Counted from the first letter of the stretch, positions 33,146-41,878 are shown. The stretch: DNA of 64,000 bases from Myxococcus eversor (GCF_010894455.1 NZ_JAAIXY010000017.1:224337-288336), one strand, 5' to 3'. The notes: generated from the sequence alone by a model not told the origin. Made by a program: numbers and translations.

Positions 33146-35287
33146 ATGGCTGAGCCCGTTCCCCCTCATCCGTTCCGTTCGCTCGGTTGGCGCCTCGTGC
33201 TGGGCGCGGGCCTGGGACTGGTGTTGTTCGCCGTGGAGTCCTGGCTGCTCTTGCGCTCGGGACTGGTCGGCGTGGACATCAACGTGGACGGGCCCTACGC
33301 GGCGCTGTCGGCGGCGGTACGGCCGATTCTGCCCGGCCTGCTGCTGCGCGTCGCGGCCGTCTACGTGGTGGCGGGAGGCGTGCTCGCGGGCGTGGCCTGG
33401 GGCCTGGCTCGCATCTGGGGACGGAGTGGGGTGGGGGCGACGGTGCTGGGCTGGTGCGTGCTCGCGCTGCTGCTGGCGTGGGACCGGGCCATCGCCCGCC
33501 CGGCCCTCTTCGATGACCTGCCCGCGGTGCGTCCGTTGCTGGCGTGGCTCGTGGACCATGGCGCGCCGTGGCATCCGCGCGCGGTAGCGGTGGGGCTGGC
33601 GCTGGTGCATGCCGCGGCGCTCCTGGCCCGGCTTCCGACGTGGAGGCGGCGGCTCCAGGCGGGCACGGGGCTCCTGGCCGGAGTGGTGGTGCTGTTCGTC
33701 GCGGGGCGCATGGTGGGCGGCGGGACGGATGACACGAAGCCTCCGCTGGTGGTGCTCATCGGCATCGATGCCTTCCGACCAGACCGGCTGCGGACGCTGG
33801 GCGGTACAGGTGAGGTGGCGCCTCACGTGGACCGCTTCGTCGCGGACTCCACGCTCTTCACCCGCGCGTACACGCCGGTGGCGCAGACGGAACCCGCGTG
33901 GCGCTCGCTGCTCACCGCGCGCTGGCCGCACGAGACGGGCGTGCGTTACGCGCTGACGTCCGAGTCGCGCATGAAGCTCCAGCCCACCTTCCCGGAGTCC
34001 TTCGCGCGGGCGGGGTGGCGCACGGTGTTCGCGACGGATTGCTCACGCTTCCACGCGGAGGGGCCGTCCTCGGGTTTCGCCACCCGGTTGCAACCACCAC
34101 GCGGCGCGGTGAACTTCCTCCTGGAGAAGCTGCGCTACCGCGCGCTCGGCGTCTTCGCGGACCACTCCGTCGGTGCCGCGTGGGTGCCGGAGTTCATCGA
34201 CAACCGTGCGCTGGCCGGCATCCATGACCCCATGGGCTACGCGGAGCGACTCACCGACACGCTCCTGGACGAGGCGAGCCAGGGCCCCACGCTGTTCGCC
34301 TTCCACGCCACCGCCGCGCACTTTCCGGGCGACCCCGTCCATCCCTTCTACCGGCGCTTCGTGTCGCCGTCCGAGCCCCTGGAGCGACGGCTGCGGATGC
34401 ACTTCGCGCCGGTGTCTCCAGGCGCGAAGGGCGGGTGGAGTCGCGACGGGGCGGAGGCGCTCTACGACGAGCTGATCGCCCAGGCGGACGCGCAGGTGGG
34501 CATGCTGCTGGACGCGCTGCGACGCTCGGGGCGCTACGACGACGCGCTCATCGTCCTCATCTCGGACCACGGCGAGAGCTTCCACGAGGACAGGCCGGAC
34601 CTCGCGGGCGCCACCCCCGTGCATGGCGCGCGGCTGACCGAGCTGGAGAACCGCATCCTGTTCGCGGTGAAACCTCCCAAGGGGCGCTTCACCGCGCCCG
34701 CCACCTCGGACGCGCTGGTGCGACTGGTGGACGTGGGGCCCACGCTGCTGGAGCTGTCGAGCCTACCGGCGCTGACGGATGTCGCTGGCGTGTCGTTGGC
34801 GCCGCACTTGCGCGGTGAGTCGCCGCCGCCGCTGAACCTGTACGCGGAGACGGGCTTCACGCACGTCTCGCCGGAGGTGTTCGACTCGGGGCACTGGCCC
34901 GGCGCGCCGCGCGCATTCGACGCGTACCGCATCCGCCCGGATGGCGTGGTGGAGCTGGGTGACGCGGCGCACGAGGCCGTGGTGCTGGAGAAGGACCGGG
35001 GCGCGTTCGACGGGGAGCGCTGGTGGGTGGACCGTCCCCAGGCGGATGGCACCTTGCTGCGGGTGTGCTCGGGCGACTGTGAGGGGCTGGACGCGCTGTC
35101 GCTGGAGTCGTGGCTGGACACGGTGCGAGGACGGACGCCGGAAGGTGACTCGCGTAAAGTCGCCGGCCATGTCGACGACTCCAGACGCCCCGTCTCTCCA
35201 GGAACAGTACGCCCCCCACAACAGCTGCTTCGGCTGCGGCCCGGCCAACACCCAGGGCCTGCGCATCCGCAGCCGCGCGGAGGGTGA
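33146..35287 (+). CDS. membrane-bound sulfatase-fold protein (alkaline phosphatase superfamily) with Thr nucleophile
   Basis: 713 residues from ATG 33146. About five membrane helices (residues 12-195) precede a large extracytoplasmic alkaline-phosphatase-superfamily domain. Metal Asp208 lies in LIGIDAFRPDRL. The nucleophile block reads AQTEPAWRSLLTARWPHETG: Thr248 stands where sulfatases have the Cys that becomes formylglycine. ISDHGESFHED supplies the second metal pair. Thr nucleophiles are typical of lipoteichoic-acid-synthase-like and phosphoethanolamine transferases, so phospho-transfer or phosphodiester cleavage is more likely than sulfate hydrolysis. The last 40 or so residues are read inside the next gene and are probably not original. 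Confidence 0.82.
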   Translation: MAEPVPPHPFRSLGWRLVLGAGLGLVLFAVESWLLLRSGLVGVDINVDGPYAALSAAVRPILPGLLLRVAAVYVVAGGVLAGVAWGLARIWGRSGVGATVLGWCVLALLLAWDRAIARPALFDDLPAVRPLLAWLVDHGAPWHPRAVAVGLALVHAAALLARLPTWRRRLQAGTGLLAGVVVLFVAGRMVGGGTDDTKPPLVVLIGIDAFRPDRLRTLGGTGEVAPHVDRFVADSTLFTRAYTPVAQTEPAWRSLLTARWPHETGVRYALTSESRMKLQPTFPESFARAGWRTVFATDCSRFHAEGPSSGFATRLQPPRGAVNFLLEKLRYRALGVFADHSVGAAWVPEFIDNRALAGIHDPMGYAERLTDTLLDEASQGPTLFAFHATAAHFPGDPVHPFYRRFVSPSEPLERRLRMHFAPVSPGAKGGWSRDGAEALYDELIAQADAQVGMLLDALRRSGRYDDALIVLISDHGESFHEDRPDLAGATPVHGARLTELENRILFAVKPPKGRFTAPATSDALVRLVDVGPTLLELSSLPALTDVAGVSLAPHLRGESPPPLNLYAETGFTHVSPEVFDSGHWPGAPRAFDAYRIRPDGVVELGDAAHEAVVLEKDRGAFDGERWWVDRPQADGTLLRVCSGDCEGLDALSLESWLDTVRGRTPEGDSRKVAGHVDDSRRPVSPGTVRPPQQLLRLRPGQHPGPAHPQPRGG

Positions 35288-35645
35288 CCTCGTCGTCGCC
35301 GAGTGGACGCCCTCCGAGCATCACCAGGCGTTTCCCGGCGTGCTCAACGGCGGCATCATCGGCGCGCTGCTGGACTGTCACTGCAACTGGACGGCGGCCT
35401 GGCACCTGATGAAGGCGCAGGGCGCGTCCTCGCCGCCGTGCACCGTGACGGCCGACTACTCCATCACCCTCAAGCGCCCCACGCCCATGTCAGGGCCGGT
35501 GCGGCTGGAGGCGAAGCCGGTGGAAATCAAAGGCGACCGCGCCATCATCGAGGGCACCCTCACCGCCGGAGGCAAGGTGACGGCGCTGTGCCGGGGCACC
35601 TTCGTGGCGGTGAAGGAAGGCCACCCCGCGTACCACCGCTGGTGA
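35169..35645 (+). CDS. hotdog-fold thioesterase (PaaI-like)
   Basis: 158 residues. The hotdog-fold signature is clear: NSCFGCGPANTQGLRIR, HHQAFPGVLNGGIIGALLDC (the helix-capping segment with the catalytic-site Asn-Gly-Gly) and TVTADYSITLKRPTP. It probably hydrolyses an acyl-CoA or related thioester. The ATG lies 119 bases inside the 3' end of the sulfatase-fold gene, an unusually long overlap in another frame. It ends before a hairpin shared with convergent nuoB. Confidence 0.85.
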   Translation: MSTTPDAPSLQEQYAPHNSCFGCGPANTQGLRIRSRAEGDLVVAEWTPSEHHQAFPGVLNGGIIGALLDCHCNWTAAWHLMKAQGASSPPCTVTADYSITLKRPTPMSGPVRLEAKPVEIKGDRAIIEGTLTAGGKVTALCRGTFVAVKEGHPAYHRW

Positions 35646-35659
35646 CGGTGGAAACACCA

Positions 35660-35704
35660 GGGGCCCCGACGCCACCCCTGGGAAGGGGAGGCACGCGGGG
35701 CCCC
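35660..35704. terminator. bidirectional hairpin between the thioesterase gene and nuoB
   Basis: GGGGCCCCG (35660-35668) pairs with CGGGGCCCC (35696-35704). Inside, CCCCT (35675-35679) pairs with AGGGG (35684-35688). It is placed to serve both convergent transcripts. Confidence 0.65.
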
Positions 35705-35728
35705 GGGAGGACAGCGGAGGCTCGAGGA

Positions 35729-36292
35729 CTACTTGCCCATGGAGATGAGCAGGTCGTGCCGGGCAGCCGTCGGGTTGGGCTGCTCGCGGTCGGCGATGCG
35801 GTGGACCTGGTTGGCGATCTTGTCCTGGAGGAGCATGAGCCCGTCCAGCACCTGCTCCGGGCGGGGCGGGCAGCCGGGGATGTAGACGTCCACCGGGAGG
35901 ATGCGGTCGATGCCCTGGAGCACCGCGTAGTTGTCGTAGAAGCCGCCCGAGGACGCGCACACGCCGAAGGACACGACCCACTTGGGCTCGGTCATCTGCT
36001 CGTAGACGCGCTTGAGGATGGGGGCCTGCTTCAGGTTGATGGTGCCCACCACCATCAGCAAGTCCGCCTGACGCGGCGAGAAGCGGGGGAACTCGGCGCC
36101 GAAGCGCGCGATGTCGTGACGGCTGGCCGCCACGGACATGTACTCCATGCCGCAGCAGGCGGTGGCGTACGGATAGGTGAACAGCGAGTACTTGCGGGCC
36201 CAACCCAGGCCCTTGGAGACCATGCGCTGGAAGAAGCCCATGGCCTCGTCGCGGCGGGTCGTCAGCACTGGAGCGATGTCCGAATCAGCCAT
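35729..36292 (-). CDS. nuoB: NADH-quinone oxidoreductase subunit B (NuoB)
   Basis: NuoB carries the terminal cluster N2 next to the quinone site. The 187-residue protein has the cluster ligands ATACCGMEYM (tandem Cys), GVCASSGGFYDNY and PVDVYIPGCPPRPEQVLDGL, and the conserved VVGTINLKQAPILKRVYEQM. Six bases separate it from nuoA. It lies about 4.2 kb upstream of nuoC on the same strand, with three unrelated genes between. Confidence 0.96.
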   Translation of the reverse strand: MADSDIAPVLTTRRDEAMGFFQRMVSKGLGWARKYSLFTYPYATACCGMEYMSVAASRHDIARFGAEFPRFSPRQADLLMVVGTINLKQAPILKRVYEQMTEPKWVVSFGVCASSGGFYDNYAVLQGIDRILPVDVYIPGCPPRPEQVLDGLMLLQDKIANQVHRIADREQPNPTAARHDLLISMGK

Positions 36293-36298
36293 GATGTC

Positions 36299-36670
36299 TC
36301 AGCTCTCCCAATCCAGGGCGCCCTTTTTCCAGACGTAGATGAGGCCCACCACCAAGGTCACCGCGAAGACCAGCATCTCCACGTACCCGAACCAACCGAG
36401 CGCCTGGAAGTTCACCGCCCACGGGTACATGAACACGGCTTCCACGTCGAACACGATGAACAACAACGCGACGACGTAGAACTTCACGGCGAAGCGCTGG
36501 CGTGCCGGGCCGCTCGACTCGGAGCCGGCCTCGAACGGAGTGGACTTGATGGCGCTCGGGCGACTGGGGCCCAGCAGCGAGGTGATGAAAGGAATCGCGA
36601 CGCCCATGATGCCGGCCAACAGCAGCACCACCGCCAGGGGCAGGTAGGGCGAGAGGGGAGAGGGAGTCAT
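36299..36670 (-). CDS. nuoA: NADH-quinone oxidoreductase subunit A (NuoA)
   Basis: NuoA is a small membrane subunit of complex I. The 123-residue protein has three membrane helices and the family motif KSTPFEAGSESSGPARQRFAVKFYVVALLFIVFDVEAVFMYPWAV shown as separate blocks: TPFEAGSESSG, RFAVKFYVVALLF and VFDVEAVFMYPWAV. It starts at ATG 36670-36668, only about ten bases from the predicted -10, so its mRNA is nearly leaderless. Confidence 0.95.
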   Translation of the reverse strand: MTPSPLSPYLPLAVVLLLAGIMGVAIPFITSLLGPSRPSAIKSTPFEAGSESSGPARQRFAVKFYVVALLFIVFDVEAVFMYPWAVNFQALGWFGYVEMLVFAVTLVVGLIYVWKKGALDWES

Positions 36671-36679
36671 CGCGCGCGG

Positions 36680-36709
36680 AACCTAATGACACCGGCCTCG
36701 CCATGTCAA
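36680..36709 (-). promoter_or_regulatory. candidate promoter of nuoA-nuoB
   Basis: On the minus strand a perfect TTGACA (36709-36704), an 18-base spacer and TAGGTT (36685-36680). The predicted start lies near 36673, three bases from the nuoA ATG. Confidence 0.6.
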
Positions 36710-36835
36710 AGGGAAAGTCCCCCTGCTCGGCGTCGCAACCCCTTGAGATGACGATGAAAAGCAGGGCTTGTCCACGCAGGCGGCGACCAGGCGCCTCGGA
36801 CGGCTCCCCGCACGTCCCGCGAGCGGCGGGCTCGT

Positions 36836-36865
36836 TTGACGCTCCCAGGGACGCACGCCTAGCGT
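36836..36865 (+). promoter_or_regulatory. candidate promoter of the chemoreceptor gene
   Basis: TTGACG (36836-36841), 18-base spacer, TAGCGT (36860-36865). Transcription would start near 36872, about 45 bases before the ATG. Confidence 0.55.
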
Positions 36866-36916
36866 CGGGCGGCGCCGACGGCCGGCGATCAGCGCATCAC
36901 GAGGGGAGATGACGGC

Positions 36917-38482
36917 ATGTGGGGGCGGCTCGGCTTGCGGATGCAGGTGGCCATCGCGGTGCTCGTGCCCTGTCTCACGGTCATCGGCCTGTGCATCTGG
37001 AACTTCTCCGCCCGGCAGCGCGAGGTCTCCCTGGAGCTGCTGCAGAAGCGCGCCCGGGTCCTCGGCACGCTGGTGGCCAACCACCCCGCGACGCGGGATT
37101 GGGACGGCTCGGAGGCCTCCAAGGAGCGCCTGGACACCGTGCTCGCCCAACTGGAGGCGCATGACGTCGACGGTGGAGGCGGCTTCACGGTGAGCTACCA
37201 GGGGTTGCTCGCGCCGGACGGTCGCCCCGTGTACGAGTCCGTGACGCGGCTGCCCGAGCATGCGCGCGGCAAGACGGCGGTGACGAAGCAAGGCTGTACG
37301 ACGTCGCTCCTCGCGCTGCGCGAGGTGTCGGTGCGGTGCGCGAGCGGCGAGCGGACGTATGTGGTGGGCCTGGGCCTGGATGAAGCGGCGGCGTCCGTCA
37401 CCGAGCTGAAGGGCGCGGTGGTGGCGGGGCTGGTGGGCGCGCTGGTGCTGGGGCTGCTGCTCGCGGCGCTCATCGGGCGGACCATCGTCGAGCCCGTGTC
37501 GCAGGTGACGGACGTGGTGCGGGACGTGGCTCGCGGAGACGTGTCGCGCGTGGAACTGGACGTGCCGGCCACGGGCGAGGTGCGGTTGATGGCGCAGTCC
37601 TTCAACCAGATGCTCGGCACGCTGCGCATCACGGTGCTGGAGCTGGTGTCGCGCACGGAGCAGCTCTCCGGCGCGTCGCGTGGCCTCTTGGGCGCGTCCG
37701 CGGACCAGGAGCACGTCATCAGCCAGCAGGCGGCCTATGCGCAGCAGATCGCCGCGACGTTCGAGGAGTTGAGCCGCACGGCGGAGCAGATCTCCAGCTC
37801 CACCGAAGTCGTGGAGTCGAGCGCCCGGCGCACGCACGAGGCGGTCGCCGAGGCGATGGCGGTGGTGGCGCAAGTGGTGGCGGGCATCAACGACATCCGC
37901 ACCGAGTCCAAGGGCGTGGCGGACGCGATTGTCGGCCTCAACCAGGACCTGCAGCAGGTGTCGAAGATCGCCCACGTCATCAACCAGGTGGCGGAGCGCT
38001 CGGACCTGCTGGCGCTGAACGCGGCGCTGGAGGGCACCAAGGCGGGCGAGGTGGGGCGGGGCTTCTCGCTGGTGGCGGCGGAGATGCGCAAGCTGGCGGA
38101 GAACGTGTCGGCGTCCGCGCGAGACATCGGCCGCATCGTCGAGAAGGTTCAGGACTCCGGCGAGGAGGCCGCGTCCAAGGCGCGCGTGGGCATGGCCACC
38201 AGTGACCGGGGCGTCGAGGTGGCGGAGCAGGCGTCCTCGGTGTTCCAGCGAATCGTGGAGCTGGCGCGCGGCACCAGCGAGGCCGCGCGGCAGATCACCA
38301 TCGCCACGAGGCAGCAGCGTCAGTCCAGCGAGCAGGCCGTGCAGGGCGCGCGCAACGTGGCGGAGCTGGTGAAGCAGGGCGTGGATGCCACGGGCCGCAC
38401 CACGCGCATCGCCCAGGACCTCCAGGCGGTGGCCGAGGGACTCACCGCCGTCACCAGCCGCTTCAGGACGACGCGGAGCTAG
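36917..38482 (+). CDS. methyl-accepting chemotaxis protein
   Basis: 521 residues. A first membrane helix (about 9-30), a short periplasmic domain (31-165) with two Cys, a second membrane helix (VVAGLVGALVLGLLLAALI), a HAMP domain and a long cytoplasmic coiled coil. The CheA/CheW-binding tip reads ERSDLLALNAALEGTKAGEV then GRGFSLVAAEMRKLAEN, close to the consensus. No C-terminal CheR-docking pentapeptide is present. No che genes are nearby, so it must feed into a pathway encoded elsewhere. The start is ATG 36917. A nearby ATG at 36909 is out of frame. Confidence 0.92.
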   Translation: MWGRLGLRMQVAIAVLVPCLTVIGLCIWNFSARQREVSLELLQKRARVLGTLVANHPATRDWDGSEASKERLDTVLAQLEAHDVDGGGGFTVSYQGLLAPDGRPVYESVTRLPEHARGKTAVTKQGCTTSLLALREVSVRCASGERTYVVGLGLDEAAASVTELKGAVVAGLVGALVLGLLLAALIGRTIVEPVSQVTDVVRDVARGDVSRVELDVPATGEVRLMAQSFNQMLGTLRITVLELVSRTEQLSGASRGLLGASADQEHVISQQAAYAQQIAATFEELSRTAEQISSSTEVVESSARRTHEAVAEAMAVVAQVVAGINDIRTESKGVADAIVGLNQDLQQVSKIAHVINQVAERSDLLALNAALEGTKAGEVGRGFSLVAAEMRKLAENVSASARDIGRIVEKVQDSGEEAASKARVGMATSDRGVEVAEQASSVFQRIVELARGTSEAARQITIATRQQRQSSEQAVQGARNVAELVKQGVDATGRTTRIAQDLQAVAEGLTAVTSRFRTTRS

Positions 38483-38485
38483 CGG

Positions 38486-38710
38486 CTACTCGCGCGTCCA
38501 TCGGACCTGGAGCTCCAGCTCGTCCACGTCGCCTTCGCGCTCGTGCTCGATGCTGAAGTGCGCGTGGGCGGGGACGTGCAGCCGCTCTCCCGCCACCTGG
38601 ATGCTGAACCCCTTGCCGCTCTCCACCGCGTCCGCGAGGCGTCGCAGCTTCGCGACGAACTGCGCGCGGGGGTAGACCTTCTCGATGTCTCGCTTGGGTC
38701 GCTTCGCCAT
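38486..38710 (-). CDS. amphi-Trp domain protein
   Basis: 74 residues starting MAKRPKRDIEKVYPRAQFVA. The sequence fits the small amphi-Trp domain: an N-terminal helix with the LRRLADAVESGKGFSIQVAG block, then alternating strands (ERLHVPAHAHFSIEHERE) ending in LELQVRWTRE with the conserved Trp. Family function is unknown. It is convergent with the chemoreceptor gene (three bases apart) and its start is 56 bases from the divergent decarboxylase gene. Confidence 0.8.
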   Translation of the reverse strand: MAKRPKRDIEKVYPRAQFVAKLRRLADAVESGKGFSIQVAGERLHVPAHAHFSIEHEREGDVDELELQVRWTRE

Positions 38711-38766
38711 CGCGTCATCCTGCCAGCGGCGTGCAAACCCGTCGAACTTCATTACTGTGCGCGCGC

Positions 38767-40173
38767 ATGGGCTCGCTCGAACTGTCCCCCGCGCATTTCC
38801 GGCGTCTGGCTGACCGTGTCTCCACCCTGGCCGAGGAGTGGCTGAAGGGGCTCGACTCGCGCCCCATCGCGCCCTCAATCTCTGGCGCCGCGTCGGAGGC
38901 GATGTTCTCCGAGGGACTTCCCGAGCAGGGCCTCGGAGACGCCGCGCTGGATGCGTTGAAGCCCTTCATGGAGGGCTCTCGCGCGGGCAACGCCCGGTTC
39001 CTCGCGTACGTGTTCGGCTCGGGCGAGCCGGTGGGCGTGCTGGGCGACTACGTGGCCAGCGTGGTGAACCAGAACGTCACCGCGTGGCGCTCGGCACCCA
39101 CGGTGGTGAGCCTGGAGCGCTCGGTGATTCGCAGCCTGGCGAGCGCGGTGGGCTGCGCGGGCTTCACCGGGAGCTTCACGGGCGGCGGCTCCTCCGCGAA
39201 CCTCATGGCCCTGGCCATGGCGCGCGAGTCACTCGCCCCCGCCAACGAGGATGGCGCGCCCTCCGGCGTTGTCTACGCGTCGGCTGAAGTCCACATGTCC
39301 ATTCCCAAGGCCGTCGCGCTCCTGGGCCTGGGGCGCAAGCACCTGCGGCTGATTCCCACCGACGCGCAGTGGCGGATGCGGCCGGATGCGCTGGCCCGTG
39401 CAATCACGGAGGACAAGGCCGCCGGCCTGCGCCCGCTGGCCGTGGTGGCGACGGCGGGCACGGTGAACACCGGCGCGGTGGACCCGCTGACGGCCGTTGC
39501 GGGCCTCGCGCGAGAGCACGGGTTGTGGATGCACGTGGACGGCGCCTATGGCGCGCTCGCGGCCATGGCCTTCCCGGAGCGCTTCGAGGGACTGAGCCTG
39601 GCGGACTCGCTGTCCATGGACGCGCACAAGTGGCTCTACCAGCCGGCGGACTGCGGCGTGCTGCTGTTCCGCGATGCCCAGGCCGCGCGTCGCGCCTTCT
39701 CCTTCACGGGGGACTACGCGCGCGCCCTGAACTCGGACCCGGTGGAGGGCTTCGCCTTCTTCGACGAGTCGATGGAGCTGTCACGTCGCGCCCGCGCCCT
39801 GAAGGTGTGGCTCTCCGTCCGCTTCCACGGGCTCGCCGCGTTCCGCGAGGCCATCCGCCGCGATGTGGAGAACGCGAAGCATCTGGAGACGCTCGTCCGG
39901 GAGACAGCCGGACTGGAGCTCCGCTCGCCCGCGACGTTGAGCGCGGTGTGCTTCCGCTACACGGGTGGACTTCCTGACGCGGGGCTCGACGACTTCAACA
40001 CGCGGCTGCTGGCGCGAATCAACCGGCGCGGCCGTGTCTACCTCTCCAACGCGACGCTGGAGGGACGCTTCTGCCTGCGCGCCTGCTTCGTGAACCACCG
40101 CACCACGCGCGAGGACGTGGCGACGGTGGTTCACGAGGTGCTCGCGGCGGCGGAGGAGCTCAGGGCCTCGTAG
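38767..40173 (+). CDS. PLP-dependent group II amino-acid decarboxylase
   Basis: 468 residues of the aromatic-L-amino-acid/glutamate decarboxylase family, fold type I. Visible are the FTGGGSSANLMAL phosphate-binding region, VATAGTVNTGAVDPL, HVDGAYGALAAM (Asp that pairs with the pyridine nitrogen) and SMDAHKWLYQPADCG (the Schiff-base Lys). The family decarboxylates Trp, Tyr, Phe, Asp or Glu, and the specific substrate cannot be called. The ATG at 38767 is chosen over an in-frame GTG 36 bases upstream that overlaps the likely promoter. Confidence 0.87.
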   Translation: MGSLELSPAHFRRLADRVSTLAEEWLKGLDSRPIAPSISGAASEAMFSEGLPEQGLGDAALDALKPFMEGSRAGNARFLAYVFGSGEPVGVLGDYVASVVNQNVTAWRSAPTVVSLERSVIRSLASAVGCAGFTGSFTGGGSSANLMALAMARESLAPANEDGAPSGVVYASAEVHMSIPKAVALLGLGRKHLRLIPTDAQWRMRPDALARAITEDKAAGLRPLAVVATAGTVNTGAVDPLTAVAGLAREHGLWMHVDGAYGALAAMAFPERFEGLSLADSLSMDAHKWLYQPADCGVLLFRDAQAARRAFSFTGDYARALNSDPVEGFAFFDESMELSRRARALKVWLSVRFHGLAAFREAIRRDVENAKHLETLVRETAGLELRSPATLSAVCFRYTGGLPDAGLDDFNTRLLARINRRGRVYLSNATLEGRFCLRACFVNHRTTREDVATVVHEVLAAAEELRAS

Positions 40174-40201
40174 TCACGTCACGAGGCCCCGTCGCGCCGG
40201 C

Positions 40202-41878
40202 TCAGGCGTGGCTCTGCTGGAAGCGGCGGATGGCCTCCTCCACCTCGTTGGCGAGCGACATCACCTGGTCGCCGACCTCCGACTTCCCCTCGCGCTGGGC
40301 CTCCTTCATCTTCTCCTTCACCTTGTCCTTGAGGGGGCCGATGCTCAGGCTGCCCGGGGCCTGACTGGGCACGTAGTCGATGAGGCTCTCCGCGAACTTC
40401 TTCACCAGGCCCTGCGCCGGGACGAAGAGGAACATGCGCTCGCCGTACCAGCTCGTATAGAGGCCGGAGAAGAGTCCCTCCTCGAACGGGTCCGAGCGCA
40501 GGTTGATGAGGTAGGGCCACGCGGGGTTGAAGCGCTTTCCGCTGAACCACATGTCCGGCCCGCGGCCATCCTGGTAGCTGAAGATGACCTTCCAGTCGTC
40601 GTAGCGCACCGCCGCGATGTTGCCGCTGTCGAGCACGTAGATGAACTCGTGCCGCTGTCCCGGCTCCGTGCCCGCGAGCAGCCCGCGCTGGTCATACCCA
40701 TCCAGGTGCACGCGGAACTTCTTCTTCCCCACGGTGTGCCCCTGCTTGCACTTCTCCACGATGTCCTCGGGACCGCCCGCCGCCGCGACGAAGGTCGGCA
40801 TCCAGTCCTCGTGGGCGAAGATGTCGTTGATGACGGTGCCCGCCTCGATGACGCCGGGCCACCTCACGACGCAGGGCACGCGCACGCCGCCTTCCCACGT
40901 CGAGCCCTTCTCTCCGCGGAACGGCGCGTTGCCGCCATCGGGCCAGCCCATCTTCTCCACGCCGTTGTCGGTGGAGAACACGACGATGGTGTTGTCCGCG
41001 ATGCCCAGGTCATCCAGCTTCTTCAGCAGGACGCCCACGTGGTCATCCAGCTCCGTCATCGCGTCCGCGTACAGGCCCTTGCCCGTCTTGTTCTGGTACT
41101 TCTCCTGAAGGAACGTCCACACGTGGGTGCGCGTGGTGTTGTGCCAGATGAAGAAGGGCTTGTCGTCCTTGGCCGCGCGCTCCATGAACGTCAGGGAGGA
41201 CTTGAGGAACTCCTCGTCCACCGTCTCCATGCGCTTCTTGGTGAGCGGCCCGGTGTCGACAATCTTCTGCCGGCCCACGCGGCCCCAGCGCGGCTCCTCC
41301 GTCGGGTCATCGCGGTCCGTGGCCCAGCAGTGGAGGACTCCGCGCGGACCGAAGCGCTCCTTGAACGCCGGGTCCTTCGGGTAGTCGGGGCACTCCGGCT
41401 CGTTCTCCGCGTTGAGGTGGTAGAGGTTGCCGTGGAACTCGTCGAAGCCGTGCACCGTGGGCAGGTAGCGGTTCGAGTCGCCCAGGTGGTTCTTTCCGAA
41501 CTGGCCGCACACGTAGCCCTGGGGCTTGAGCAACTCCGCGATGGTGGGGTCGGAGTCCTGCAGGCCATAGGGTGCGCCCGGCATGCCGATGGTGGTGAGC
41601 CCCGTGCGCAGCGGGTTCATGCCGGTGATGAAGGCGGCGCGGCCCGCGGTGCAGCTCTGCTGGCCGTAGCAGTCCGTCATCAGCGCGCCCTCGCGGGCGA
41701 TGCGGTCGATGTTGGGCGTCCGGTAGCCCATCATCCCCTGGTTGTAGGCGCTGACGTTCCACAGGCCGATGTCGTCACCCCAGATGACCAGGATGTTCGG
41801 CTTCTTTCCCGGCTGCTTGCCGTGGCCATTGCCATTGCCATTGCCATTGCTCTTCTTGGATTTTCCGATCAACGCCAT
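40202..41878 (-). CDS. arylsulfatase, type I (formylglycine-dependent)
   Basis: 558 residues. The sulfatase signature CTAGRAAFITG contains Cys76, the residue converted to formylglycine by the Cys/Ser-type maturation enzyme. Metal ligands are visible in LVIWGDDIGLWN and VVFSTDNGVEKMG, with FGKNHLGD nearby. It resembles choline- or aryl-sulfatases with a C-terminal extension of about 70 helical, charged residues (KDKVKEKMKEAQREGKSEVG). No signal peptide is present. The N-terminus is Lys/Asn/Gly-rich and encoded partly by a hexanucleotide repeat. Convergent with the PLP decarboxylase. Confidence 0.9.
   Translation of the reverse strand: MALIGKSKKSNGNGNGNGHGKQPGKKPNILVIWGDDIGLWNVSAYNQGMMGYRTPNIDRIAREGALMTDCYGQQSCTAGRAAFITGMNPLRTGLTTIGMPGAPYGLQDSDPTIAELLKPQGYVCGQFGKNHLGDSNRYLPTVHGFDEFHGNLYHLNAENEPECPDYPKDPAFKERFGPRGVLHCWATDRDDPTEEPRWGRVGRQKIVDTGPLTKKRMETVDEEFLKSSLTFMERAAKDDKPFFIWHNTTRTHVWTFLQEKYQNKTGKGLYADAMTELDDHVGVLLKKLDDLGIADNTIVVFSTDNGVEKMGWPDGGNAPFRGEKGSTWEGGVRVPCVVRWPGVIEAGTVINDIFAHEDWMPTFVAAAGGPEDIVEKCKQGHTVGKKKFRVHLDGYDQRGLLAGTEPGQRHEFIYVLDSGNIAAVRYDDWKVIFSYQDGRGPDMWFSGKRFNPAWPYLINLRSDPFEEGLFSGLYTSWYGERMFLFVPAQGLVKKFAESLIDYVPSQAPGSLSIGPLKDKVKEKMKEAQREGKSEVGDQVMSLANEVEEAIRRFQQSHA
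41825..41848 (-). repeat. hexanucleotide microsatellite (AATGGC)4 in the arylsulfatase N-terminus
   Basis: Four perfect copies of GCCATT (plus strand) encode alternating Asn-Gly on the minus strand. The unit is a multiple of three, so copy-number changes would alter only the length of the linker, not the frame. Confidence 0.85.

Noticed and set aside
38731..38766. In-frame GTG 36 bases upstream of the PLP decarboxylase ATG
   Set aside because: The extra 12 residues are not family-like and would overlap the promoter shared with the amphi-Trp gene.
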